Below, piece by piece: positions 54,906 through 64,000 of a stretch of 64,000 bases of DNA (position 1 is its first letter; the number at the start of each line of letters is the position of its first letter). The DNA lies in the NCBI RefSeq assembly GCF_910592395.1, contig NC_088314.1, positions 15,723,998-15,787,997 on the forward strand, given 5' to 3'. This DNA comes from Lineus longissimus. Its lineage: Eukaryota; Nemertea; Pilidiophora; Heteronemertea; Lineidae. The notes under the pieces are model-generated. The model saw nothing but the letters and a program-made list of their open reading frames with translations. It was not told the origin of the DNA and did no database searches. The position numbers and the translations under genes are program-made.

Positions 54906-56685
54906 AGGAACAGCAAATACTGAACAAAAGAGCGATAATTTCTTATTCACCAATACTTTACATGAAACAAGTTATCAAAATACTGATCGGACAAACGCTT
55001 CACACAGGTCTCAGTCACTTATCGGTACTATTGAGTCGTCATTATCCTGCTACACTTGTGCGAGAATATTGACCAATTATGATCAAATTACGTCTATAAT
55101 CCCAGTCGAAGGGTGATCAATGCCCCGTCTCGAACCCGATATTGTTAGAGTAAAAATTGACAACTTCGCTGCACTTAGAAAAATTTTCAAATCAGGCCTT
55201 GGTCAGACGGCGAGCTATGCGAGGAAATACTGTATTTTTGGGCTGCTCATTCATTACATTACGTTTATGAGCTCATTCGTGGAGGTTGCTGTTGACCATT
55301 TTTCCCGGATGACCATTTATTAAGACAGTAGAACAATGGAAATTAAGGCCTTGGTGTGCGTGGGCTTTGTTTAATAACAACAGACGATGATTGGGCCAGG
55401 CCTGAATTCTTCTAACTGCCAGTTAAGTGCCAAGCCAATGTATTGTAGGTGGCGTTATGAATGAGATTTTCGGTTGGTCTTTTTTAACTATGTTTACTGA
55501 AAATCTCCTGCTCGTACCACACAAAGCGTCGGAGTATCTATTATCTAAAATCTTTCCACAGAACCTTATTGCATCACAACTGTTAGTGCCTCTGCTACAC
55601 TTCCGTCGCTACGATTTGGTATTCACAGCTATCTAAACGCAATTTGGTGCACAAAAATATCAACATCTGTGTTTTGATAAAAAGGGTCGATTCTGATATA
55701 ATAACTTTGGAGAAAAATATATTTCTAGCGTGATATTTCCAGGATCTCTTTGAAGTATTAAGCAGGTAAGTGAGTATGTGAACATCATTCTACATAAGGA
55801 CTATATAAATATGGCCAATATGCCTCAGGTCTGTCCTAAATATCAGTGATTTGGCGAGTGGAGCTGAAGTCTTTATTGCTTGGGCTGAGCTGTTATGGAC
55901 GTGTTCTATTTTACACAACCACAATTTAAAATTAAAATCCTCATTTAATTTCAGAGATTATTTCCAAGGTGTGTGTGTGTGGGGGGGGGGGGGGGGGGGT
56001 CGTTCCCTACCGCCCTTGCTGTTTATACAATAATGTACTTCGACGACTCAAACTTTTGGTATATCTTTTACTCTTTTGCACACTTTTGATTTCAAGAATG
56101 AAATGAAAATGAATTGAAAAATGAAGTAGAGCTGATTCAATACAGGTCACGATCGAGTGACATTGCGCAACGAGCATTCATCGTTGATCACTTGTTTGGT
56201 AGAAGCCGGGGTGGAACGACAGAGGGAGATGGTTCGGAATGATGGCGTATATAATATTCTTGGCATTAGGAACGTTTTTGCCGTAAGGGTTTCTTACTAG
56301 CCCGCCCGCCTGGGTCACATTTAACCAGGCACTTTTAAGAAGCCAATGTCGTTAATCCAGATAAGGTTCTTTCAAGACACTTAAATATGTTTAACTAAAA
56401 GATCCGATCTTGGAATGTAAGAAAAAAGTCAAGATTACTCCTGTATAGACCTTACACATGCATATTACATTAAAAACATAAGATTTGCGCGGGCGATGGA
56501 CATATTCGCGGCAGACTATTTTTCGCGACTCAAATTTCTTTTCCAATTATAAAATATAAGTCGTATATAGGATTTGATATACTCAAATCCAGTGTCAGCA
56601 AACTTCTATGAATTTAGTAATTGATCTGACATGTATAGCACACAAAGCAGACATTTGTGAGGCAAAAGTCTTTGAGAAGATTTTC
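54906..56685. other. no gene seen
   Basis: Contains the second member (about 55614-55860) of the repeat pair with 51466-51715 and a G18 run at 55980-55999. Open frames are short and have no recognisable motifs. Confidence 0.5.
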
Positions 56686-56689
56686 ATGG

Positions 56690-57130
56690 AATTTGTGTTT
56701 GTCTGGTGTAATTTGATACGTACATATACTGTAATTGCACAGGCTATTACAATCTCTTATCAATCACCCTTTATGCTGTCCGAGATCAACATATCATACA
56801 TGTATGGACTAGCTAGATGTAATGCCTGTGAAAACATGGCAACAATCACATGGCATTTGTGCTGATGAACAAGAGATTTTCGAAGCAGAATGTTTTCGCG
56901 AGGATGATCCTTCTTGCGAAATTCGAGAAATAAAAACATGCACGCAATTTGTTTCTGTTCTACAGTAATATGAAAGTGAAGATCATAAGAATATAATCTG
57001 GATTTTTTACGATGTATGTTCATTTTGTTTAGACATGTCCAGATTCAACAAAGTTACTTTTTAGCTGATGACCAGGAGAGACACCAGAACAGATCAGAGG
57101 AATGGCAATCTGTGTTGTCGGCGAGAATCT
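56690..57130. repeat. dispersed repeat 'X', copy 3 (uninterrupted)
   Basis: Reference copy for the other X repeats: it contains TGTGAAAACATGGCAACAAT, TTTTGTTTAGACATGTCCAG, TAGCTGATGACCAGGAGAGA, CACCAGAACAGATC and AATGGCAATCTGTGTTGTCG in one stretch. It abuts the 3' side of the PAN-like paralog exon. Confidence 0.7.
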
Positions 57131-57177
57131 CCTTTAATCTGCCTGGTGAATGTCGTGAGCGAAGTATAAGCAAGATC

Positions 57178-58119
57178 TTAGAAGTAGTAGAGACGGACAC
57201 GTTTTTTTTTCACAATCGGTTCAACAAATTGACCTTCTTTGGTAATGTGAAGCTGACGACAGCGGTCAATGCACCTGATGACAAATGGATGACAATGTGT
57301 CTTTAACAATCGACCACCTCCATTCCTCTTTTGATAAACATACACGTATATTACTCGGGAAGAATGAGCTAAGCAAACCACTATAGACCCTTTATAGTAG
57401 TGAACTGAATTGACACGCGCCCGAGAGTTAGGCTTCGGTAACTTATCCTCAGACATTTTAATGGACTTGTTTTCTTCGTCGAATTGTAGCATATGAACCC
57501 TAAGATATGTTGCTTGCCTTTTACGCACTTCATCGCATAAAAGTAGACATTTGTCCACCACATCACTGAGGCTTAACTGAACAGGATTGTGTATCTGCAA
57601 TTGAATATATGCATTGTTCAAGCGTATAAAGTTATCTGTAATTTGCTGTTGGTATATCTTGATAAGGTAGTGTTTCTGGTTCATGCAATGCACTAAAACA
57701 AATCTTTCCATCATACCTATTCTCATTATTTTCCCTGAAATAATGGTTGGTTTTGATATTCTTCGTGACCTGGTGAATTTGTCAGAGTTGGGAAATTCTA
57801 GAATACGTCCAGAACCTCCCTTAAGAATATCGGTCACCTGAATTCTAGGCTTTCGCCCGTGAAGGAATATGATATACTGCTTATATTCACCAAGCATTCT
57901 AATACTAAAGAATAGATTGACCACTTTTTGAATAATTTGGAATTGCCCATTTTTCGGGTCAGCTTTAGATATAAAGCATATCTTTCTGTATGTATCGCAT
58001 CTACATCGAATTGGGACTGCTAGGTAGTTGTTATATAATGTGAAGACTTTTCGACCACCCCATGGAAAGGCGTTATCCTCATATGCGTAGCAGTGTTTAT
58101 ATGTAAGCGGACGTGATTC
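57178..58119 (-). CDS. paralog of the PAN-like gene, terminal exon (313 aa)
   Basis: The exon begins after TTTGATCTTTCAG at 58120 with GAA (phase 0), exactly as in the gene at 44143-48179, and stays open to the same C-terminus (...LYYF). The proteins align over their whole length with frequent conservative changes and no indel larger than a few residues. The homologous block extends about 200 bp into the intron. No first exon with signal peptide and PAN domain was found upstream to 64000; the space is occupied by a third decayed copy and the DIRS element. It is either a gene with a distant first exon or an orphan duplicate under residual constraint. Confidence 0.7.
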   Translation of the reverse strand, partial: ESRPLTYKHCYAYEDNAFPWGGRKVFTLYNNYLAVPIRCRCDTYRKICFISKADPKNGQFQIIQKVVNLFFSIRMLGEYKQYIIFLHGRKPRIQVTDILKGGSGRILEFPNSDKFTRSRRISKPTIISGKIMRIGMMERFVLVHCMNQKHYLIKIYQQQITDNFIRLNNAYIQLQIHNPVQLSLSDVVDKCLLLCDEVRKRQATYLRVHMLQFDEENKSIKMSEDKLPKPNSRARVNSVHYYKGSIVVCLAHSSRVIYVYVYQKRNGGGRLLKTHCHPFVIRCIDRCRQLHITKEGQFVEPIVKKKRVRLYYF

Positions 58120-58318
58120 CTGAAAGATCAAACGTTCAATAAATGTGGCGCGCTGAGTCGCAGAACAGGTTCGGTATTTTCGTTTTCCTTTAGAGAATCC
58201 TCGTCAATCTATAACTAAGGTTTGGGGCACACAGAGATAGATGTTCGCGAGGTCATGTCACACCTATATTGATCGAAAAAAAACGAACGGTTTGTTTTGT
58301 TGGTTTGAGTAGAATGTT

Positions 58319-58500
58319 CACCAAGTACACTGATACCACCTGATAAACGGACCATCAACAACATTTTATCCAATCTTTCGAACTCGTCATTTCATCATAA
58401 TTAGAGTAATTTGGAATTTCCCATTTGTTCGGGTAGCTTTGAAAATGAAGCAGGTCTTTTTTTATATGTATCGATATGTTTGGTTAGTTTAGCTGGTATA
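58319..58500 (-). pseudogene. third, decayed copy of the PAN-gene terminal exon
   Basis: CACCAAGTACACTGATACCA, then TTGGAATTTCCCATTTGTTC and GTAGCTTTGAAAATGAAGCA, parallels 57890-57990 (CACCAAGCATTCTAATAC..., TTGGAATTGCCCATTTTTC..., AGCTTTAGATATAAAGCA). It has several indels and no open frame. It shows that tandem duplication of this exon happened at least twice. Confidence 0.55.
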
Positions 58501-58504
58501 CGTA

Positions 58505-59150
58505 GAAATATGTACTCTCCGAGTGGTAGGCGGCCCGGTAGAAAAGAAAAGAACTCGATCAATTAACAACAACGTTTACGAAAATGACGTAATGTCGTTT
58601 ATCGCAGAGATTTATGTGGCAGAGGTTAGTTGCCAAACAGCTAGAGCAGACTTTAAACTAGGGTTTTCATAAAGTGTTGGAGTGCATTAAAATGTTGAAT
58701 AGAAAATACCAGGTCTCAGTCCTTAGCTGACATTATCAGTCAGTTCGGTCTTGAACTTTCGATGAGACAAACCTTGATAACATGCATTAGTATATTTATT
58801 GACAATATTTAGTTTATTATCCTCTGCATCTAAAGTTCATGGCCACTATGCTCTGCTTCGGCCCTGATTTAATGTAAATGTTATACCCATTTTGGTCGAT
58901 GAAAAAGAAGTATATTATTTATTTCTTTTGAAAGGGGATGGGAGATTCGAACCGGTTAACCAGAAAATCTTTCAGGCCGAAATTAAACGACAAAGGACTA
59001 ATCCACATGTAGAAATGTGAGACAATGCAAACTCGACGCATGGTGCCCAACGTAGTGGGCGATATATCGAACGTTAGCTCTATGACATTCGATGCGTGAC
59101 GTCAGACGTACCCCTGCCACGGGACGCATGGCATGTACTGATTGACCCAG
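58505..59150. other. no gene seen
   Basis: AT-rich spacer between the decayed exon and the GC-rich DIRS element. A B-box-like GGTTCGAATC occurs on the minus strand near 58950, but no matching A box or cloverleaf is convincing. Confidence 0.45.
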
Positions 59151-59483
59151 ACGTAATTGTTGTCATTTTATGTCGTTCATACTCTACCCAGGTCAGACTT
59201 CTGCATGTGTATTGCACGGCGCATTGTTAAACACTGTGCCGAGTTTCTCCCATCTATTCGGCCATCTGAGCTAATTTTGGGTCAAAGAAGGACCTCCCGT
59301 GGACGCTTAACGCAGGAAGATTACCTCTGGACGCGGGTGAGATCGTTTTTTTCACTTTTCTCCTCGTTTTGCCTTTGTGAGCGGTTTTAATCCGTCTCTC
59401 ACAGAAATTTTTCCAGTGTCTTCCCGGGCTTCTGGTCACGTGACCCGTTCACTTCGCTGCGTAGCTTTGTGGTTTAGAATCAT

Positions 59484-60065
59484 ATGAGGATGGTTTCCGT
59501 CCACTCATTATTGACATCTTTGTTATTTTTTTCTAGGTTTCCACCGTGTCTTCTGGGCCTCCTTCCCTTCGAGGTTTGTGATGGCCCGGTGTCCGGTGTG
59601 TCTGGGATTCATAGTCGCCACCCTAGTTCTTCCCCGGGTCCGGGTGCTGACAAGTCAGCCCCTGTTGGGTCAGACCGTTTCGCCCCCGGGGCGACTTCTC
59701 CTTTTCCCAATAGTTCTGGCGAGAAGTTGAAGAAGTCGGTGCGTGGAGGGCCTATAAAGGCTGTTTGGGAGAAGTCTTCGTCTCCCCCTCCTCCTCCTCC
59801 ACCGGAACCCCCGCTGTTCAGCGGCGAGGTCCCCGGGGCTCTGGAGAGGTTTCGGCCTCTCCCGACCCCGTCACCCAGGCTGGGAACCCCCTTTCGGGGG
59901 TGTGCCTCTGGGGAGGCCTTGACGTCGAGAGTCGGTCACCCTGTTTCAGGGACGCTCCGAAAGGCTTCGTCCGCCCCCTCCCTTCTTAGGGGGGCAGGAC
60001 GCCCTCCAGCTCTTCCAGCTCGCCGACGTTGGGGCCGTTTCTTCAGCCCCTGGATCCGCTCCTGA
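59484..60065 (+). pseudogene. DIRS gag-like region
   Basis: A Pro/Ser/Arg-rich frame of 193 codons (SSPGPGADKSAPVGSDRF, then KSSSPPPPPPPEPPLF) upstream of the RT. There is no recognisable capsid or zinc motif. Position and composition fit the first ORF of DIRS elements. It is probably incomplete; several alternative frames are open in this GC-rich stretch, so the true frame is uncertain. Confidence 0.4.
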
Positions 60066-60514
60066 CCTTTTCAGGTCGGTGAGCAGCGCCACCCTTGGTG
60101 TTGAGCCGTCTGTCCTCACATATGTGCTCCCCTGTCCCCCTCCGGGGCTTTCGACGGGGTTGCAATCGCTCTCGTCCTTGGGCGTAACTGGCACTGCCAG
60201 TTCCCCTTGTTCGTTTGCGCTTGCCCCGAGGGACCACCAGCCCTTCGCCGTTTGGCGGGTGGCACGCCCGACCCCTCGTCCCTCCTTGGGGACGACGGTC
60301 CCGCCTTTGGCGTCCCCTGGTGGTGCAGGGCCACGGTTCACCGCGGTCCCTGCCGCCCTTTTCCCTGCCGGGAGGTGTCCTACCTGGCGGAGGCAGGGGC
60401 TTAGTTAGGGCGCATTATTCGCGGGCGAGGAATCCACGTTTCCCCCAACTTCGGTGCGGTTAGGCCCACCATTTCGCCGGTACGCCCCCACCCTGTCCTG
60501 TCTGGCCCATTGGT

Positions 60515-61099
60515 TTGCGGACGGGTCTGTCACACAGACTCGCCTCCCCCTCCCCCCTCTCCCGTGCCTGTCCCATGGTCATCGATCTGTCCAGCTTGAA
60601 CCGGTTCCTTCGGGTTCTCAGCTTCAAGATGGAGACAACCAGATCGGTAGCAGCGGCGGTGCAGCCCAAAGATTGGGCAATCTCGCTGGCTCTCCAGGCC
60701 GCGTATTTTCACGTTCCTATCCATCCTGATTTTCAACCCTTCCTTCGGTTTTACTTCGAAGGAAAGGTCTATTATTTCCAGGCCCTTCCTTTCGGCCTGG
60801 CTTCCGCTCCGCTTATTTTCACTGCAGTCGTTAAGGCGTTCGCTGCGCCTTTTCACGCTATGGGCTTCAAGCTCCATTGCTATCCCGACGACTGGCTGCT
60901 GCGTTACCAGGCTCATCGCCGTCTGGGAAAGCAGGCAAAGTTCCTGCTTCAGACAACCAGACGAGCGGGGTGGCTCTTAAATTTAGACAAGTCCGAGCTA
61001 GATCCGTTTCAGGACTATGTCTTCGTGGGTGTGCGCTTTCGCACACGAGAGGGTCTCATGTCCCCCTTCCGGACCAGATTCTCAAGATCCGGTCCCTAG
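60515..61099 (+). pseudogene. DIRS reverse transcriptase, motif A mutated
   Basis: MVIDLSSLNRFL opens the fingers. DIRS-type motifs follow: FKMETTRSVAAAV, DWAISLALQAAYFHVPIHP, FLRFYFEGKVYYFQALPFGL, ASAPLIFTAVVKAF, and LHCYPDDWLLR (motif C, both Asp kept). In the family motif A normally reads DLxDAYFH; here both Asp positions are Ala (ALQAAYFH), so the catalytic Asp is lost. The frame closes at 61099 while homology continues in the next frame, indicating a frameshift. Confidence 0.8.
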
Positions 61100-61129
61100 T
61101 CGGGGTATTTCGCCGTCGGGACAGCGTCT

Positions 61130-61750
61130 CAGCTCGACAGTTTCTGTCTCTGCTGGGCCTGCTCAATTCGGCGGCGGACCAGGTTCCTTTCGGCCGCCTG
61201 TAAATGCGCCCCCTCCAGCTTCTCCTCCTTTCGAGTTGGCGCCCCTTTTTGGACCCTCTCAATCGTCGGATTTCGATCCCGAATTCTCTCCTGGAGGAGG
61301 TATTGAAGTTCTGGGGGTCCGAGACGGAGCTCCTCCGCGGAGTGCAGCTCAGTCCTCTCTCCCCTCAGATGTCCCTGTTCATGGACCTCCCTCTATGGCT
61401 GGGGCGCCCATCTGAACGAAGGGGACCTGACCGACAAGGGCACGTGGTCAGCGGAGGATTCGCGCCTCTCGATCAATATTCTCGAGATGCAGGCTGTCAT
61501 CCTCGCGGTGAGGGCCTTCACGTCTCGGTTAAGGGGTCACAGTGTTTCTCTCTTCTCCGACAATTCGACAGTGGTCGCTTATATTCGGAGACAAGGGGGG
61601 CAAGGTCCGACACTTTGTGTCGCCTCACTTGGGAGCTCCTGCAGCTTTGTCGCCGCTTGGACATTCAACTCCTCCTCGTCACATCACAGGCAAGAGGAAC
61701 ATCCTTGCCGACGCCCTTTCCAGGGCGGACCGTCTGGTCTAGATAGAATG
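61130..61750 (+). pseudogene. DIRS RNase H, frameshifted
   Basis: Pieces in different frames give SLYGWGAHLNEGDL (metal-site strand), SINILEMQAVILAVRAF, VSLFSDNSTVVAYIRRQGG and HITGKRNILADALSRADRLV. This is the normal order of the RNase H domain of DIRS elements. At least two frame changes lie between about 61380 and 61690. Confidence 0.7.
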
Positions 61751-61859
61751 GACCCTTCACCGCGAGGTGGTCTCCCGTCTGGCGGGGATGTGAGACGCCC
61801 CGGTCGTGTACTTGTTCGCGACTTGGCTAAACAAGTGATTCACCCTGTATTATTCGCAT

Positions 61860-62340
61860 CTTCCGGACGAGGAGTCATTGGGAGTGGACAACCTGGCGGA
61901 CTCCTGGGACGGCCTCAATGCTTATTCATATCCGCCAACCTCTCTGTTGCTTCCAGTACTAAATAAAGTGGCCAGTTCTCGGGTCAGAGTTTGTCTGATA
62001 GCCCCGTGCTGGCCGAACAAAGCTTGGTTCCCGGTCCTGCCAGAGCTCCTGACGGACCACCCTCGCTGTCTGCCGGGTTTGGAACGTCTGTTGTATCACC
62101 CGATCGGCCGGGTCTATCATCAAGACCCTTCTTTCTACAGGCTTCACGCCTGGAGACTGTCGGGTTTTTCCTCCGAGAGAGAGGCTTTTCGGAGGACGTT
62201 ATCCGTAAAGACGCTCAGCCTCAGAGACAGTCTACCCTTGCTTCATACGACATCAAGTGGGATGTCTTTCGAGACTAGTGTAGGGAGCACGGAGTTTCTC
62301 CGGTCGCTCCCTCTCTTTCCAACTTCCTCGACTTCTTGAA
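61860..62340 (+). pseudogene. DIRS spacer domain between RNase H and recombinase
   Basis: Reads GVDNLADSWDGLNAYSYPP, LLPVLNKVASSRVRVCLIAP, CWPNKAWFPVLPELL and FYRLHAWRLSGFS. This is the conserved 'WDGL.AYAYPP ... LIAP.WP...W.P.L' stretch that links RNase H to the recombinase in DIRS elements. Open for 153 codons and then broken. Confidence 0.7.
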
Positions 62341-62611
62341 CTTCTTGTTCTCAGTCTGGAAGTTTTCGGTTCAGGGGTGAAGGGCTATCTCTCTGCCATT
62401 TCGGTTACTTTAAAGTTGACCGATTCCTTGCAACCGTCCTGGGATGACGCTGTCTCATTATTGCTTCGCAATATGTCTCTGGAACGTCCCCGTTCCATTC
62501 AGCGTACCCCAAATGGGATCTCTCGGTGGTGCTAAGAGCTCTCATGAAATTCCCGTTTGAGCCGATGCACCAGGCAGATTTTAAACATCTGACCTTTAAG
62601 ACCTCTTTCTC

Positions 62612-63270
62612 GTGGTTTTGGCCACGGTGCAGAGACGGTCCTTGCTCCATGCCTTAGCCATTGATAAATTGGCATTTAATGAGTGGGGCGCGGTCCAAGA
62701 ATTTGTCCCAGGTTTTCTTGCAAAGAACCAGGCGCCTTACACCTTCATGCGCCCGGTTTTCAGCCCCTTCTTGTCCGCTGCGGTCTTTAGTGATCTCCCG
62801 CACAGAACTCTCTGCCTGGTCCGGGCCTTGAAGTTATATTTTGATAAGACCATGGAGCCTGCCGTTCGCCTCGGCAGGAAGCGCCTCTTTGTGTCTCATC
62901 GGGAGGGGTTTATTAGGGAGATAGCTGCTGCTACGGTCGCTAGGTGATTAGTGGCCACCATCCGGCTGGCCTATTCTGTGACTCTTTCTCTGACGTTTCT
63001 CCAGAGCATCGCCGTCTGGGCGCCATAACGTCCCACGAGATTCGTGCCATCTCTACTTCTTGGGCCGAGTACAAGGGATTGGCGCTAAAGGAGGTTTTAG
63101 ATGCGGCTACGTGGAGTTCCCACTCCACTTTCTCCCAGTTTTATATGTGCGATTGTTCCGTGTTAACAGCACGTGGTCCAGGTGTTTCCCTGCCTAGTCC
63201 ACTCGTCGAATTTCTCTCTCTCCGCGTGTTTTCTGCCCACCCCCCGTGTTTTTACGATGACGAAAGGTGA
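62612..63270 (+). pseudogene. DIRS tyrosine recombinase, broken
   Basis: N-terminal part LHALAIDKLAFNEWGAV, then LPHRTLCLVRALKLYFDKT and RLFVSHREGFIREIAAATVARW in one frame; a shift follows. The catalytic C-terminus SHEIRAISTSWAEYKG, then DAATWSSHSTFSQFYMCD is in another frame. The H-x-x-R, Trp/His and Tyr positions of the tyrosine recombinase active site are therefore all present but not in one frame. The enzyme would integrate circular cDNA; here it is inactive. Confidence 0.75.
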
Positions 63271-63504
63271 GATAATTAGGTTTTTACTCACCGAACCGGA
63301 AGTCGATCTGCTGCTATTGGACCTCGCCAGATGGCACCCATTTCCAACCCCAGTAGTCAAGTAGTGACGATCGAACACGGAAGTCCCCTCGGCAAGACAG
63401 CTTCAACGTACACAAGTCACGACATCAGGCGTGGAGCAGGACTATATCCTCTGATTGGTAACACTCTGGATTATACGCCCAGAGGGCAAGATTTTTTAGA
63501 TCAG

Positions 63505-64000
63505 TGTCGAGTTCGGTAAATTGTGGCGTTAAGCCAATATAAGCAGCACGTAGTGCTTCACACACATAATTGATATATATATAACGGGTTGTTGCATAAT
63601 TACAGAGGGTTAGCCTATCACTAGACCAAACGAAACGATGACGAAGTCAATGCTGGCCTGGTGATACTATTAGTGTCAAAGAGTAGTTCTGGAAATATAT
63701 TCTGCAACAACGGAACGGGACGTAAAAAGGGCGAGACTATTCTCATCTATAATCAGCAGGTGGACGTCCTACAGGCGAGACTCTTAACAGCACTCATCTA
63801 TATACACGCAGCGATCCAGACATCACGGGCGCCATCTATCGACTATATGCTGCAGCAAACCTCGATAAAGCCAGGGTGATACTACTCTCACGAATAGACA
63901 CAGTGTCGGTATCCTAGACAGGACGTTCCAATCAATTCTTGGCCTATGATTCTAACCCCCTCCTCTATGTCAACAACAATCTAAAACAGCCCTCTAATAA
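63505..64000. other. no gene seen
   Basis: Sequence downstream of the DIRS remnant, with a short TATATATATA stretch near 63571. No repeat structure or supported coding segment. Confidence 0.45.

Larger units (their letters stand above)
59150..63500 (+). mobile_element. DIRS-type (tyrosine-recombinase) retrotransposon, decayed
   Basis: In order: a Pro-rich gag-like region, reverse transcriptase, RNase H, a DIRS-specific spacer domain and a tyrosine recombinase, all plus strand. This order and the absence of LTRs or integrase define DIRS elements. Base composition is strongly GC-rich compared with the surrounding AT-rich DNA. Borders are approximate; the split or inverted terminal repeats could not be resolved. 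GGTGAGATAATTAGGTTTTTACTCACC-like text at 63266-63292 may be part of the terminal or internal complementary region. Confidence 0.8.

Noticed and set aside
58920-59000. tRNA-like B box GGTTCGAATC on the minus strand
   Set aside because: No convincing A box, acceptor or anticodon stem; not enough to call a tRNA gene or SINE.
60079-60463. Multiple overlapping open frames on both strands
   Set aside because: High GC makes all frames stop-poor; no domain is visible, so they are treated as part of the DIRS gag/RT linker.

Overview
This is eukaryotic genomic DNA, probably from a marine invertebrate (deuterostome or lophotrochozoan; the species cannot be fixed from sequence alone). Multi-exon genes have canonical GT/AG splice sites, intergenic DNA is AT-rich, and there are no prokaryotic operons. 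The repeat load is extreme and covers most animal transposon classes: non-LTR, Ty3/gypsy LTR and DIRS retroelements, and pogo, Tc1/mariner-like, Kolobok-like, integrase-type (IS3EU-like) and several foldback DNA elements.

Layout. 0-8.3 kb: a terminal-inverted-repeat element with a foldback nested inside it, relics of pogo and non-LTR elements, and a nearly complete but decayed pogo transposon (4387-8304) holding a mariner-type MITE. 8.3-13.6 kb: a decayed two-ORF non-LTR retrotransposon on the minus strand. 13.6-14.66 kb: a truncated Kolobok-like TTAA element. 14.66-18.3 kb: a transposon end followed by a four-exon integrase-core transposase-like gene on the plus strand. 20.9-29.1 kb: an eleven-exon minus-strand gene (predicted 1,194 aa) of a widespread, uncharacterised C2H2/DDE-like family, with a foldback in one intron. 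30-38.8 kb: a nested stack made of an old repeat split by a 2.2-kb foldback and by a young 5.65-kb gypsy element with almost identical LTRs and a deleted pol. 38.9-44.1 kb: a second Kolobok-like copy, a 2.1-kb foldback built from 49-bp tandem repeats (9-bp target duplication), and a 5'-truncated LINE with an intact 3' ORF. 44.1-48.2 kb: a two-exon secreted PAN/apple-like gene. 48.9-50.5 kb: a third Kolobok-like copy. 53.2-54.2 kb: another foldback. 57.2-58.5 kb: a duplicate of the PAN gene's terminal exon plus a decayed third copy. 59.1-63.5 kb: a GC-rich, decayed DIRS element with RT, RNase H and tyrosine recombinase.

The most coherent new-looking observation is a family of foldback elements with TATGG...CCATA ends and exact 6-bp target duplications (360-1122, 30587-32761, 53192-54246). 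One of them shares a 14-base end with the sequence 548 bp upstream of the integrase-type gene. That gene is therefore a candidate for the autonomous transposase behind the foldbacks. Most of the remaining sequence is repeat debris without recognisable genes.
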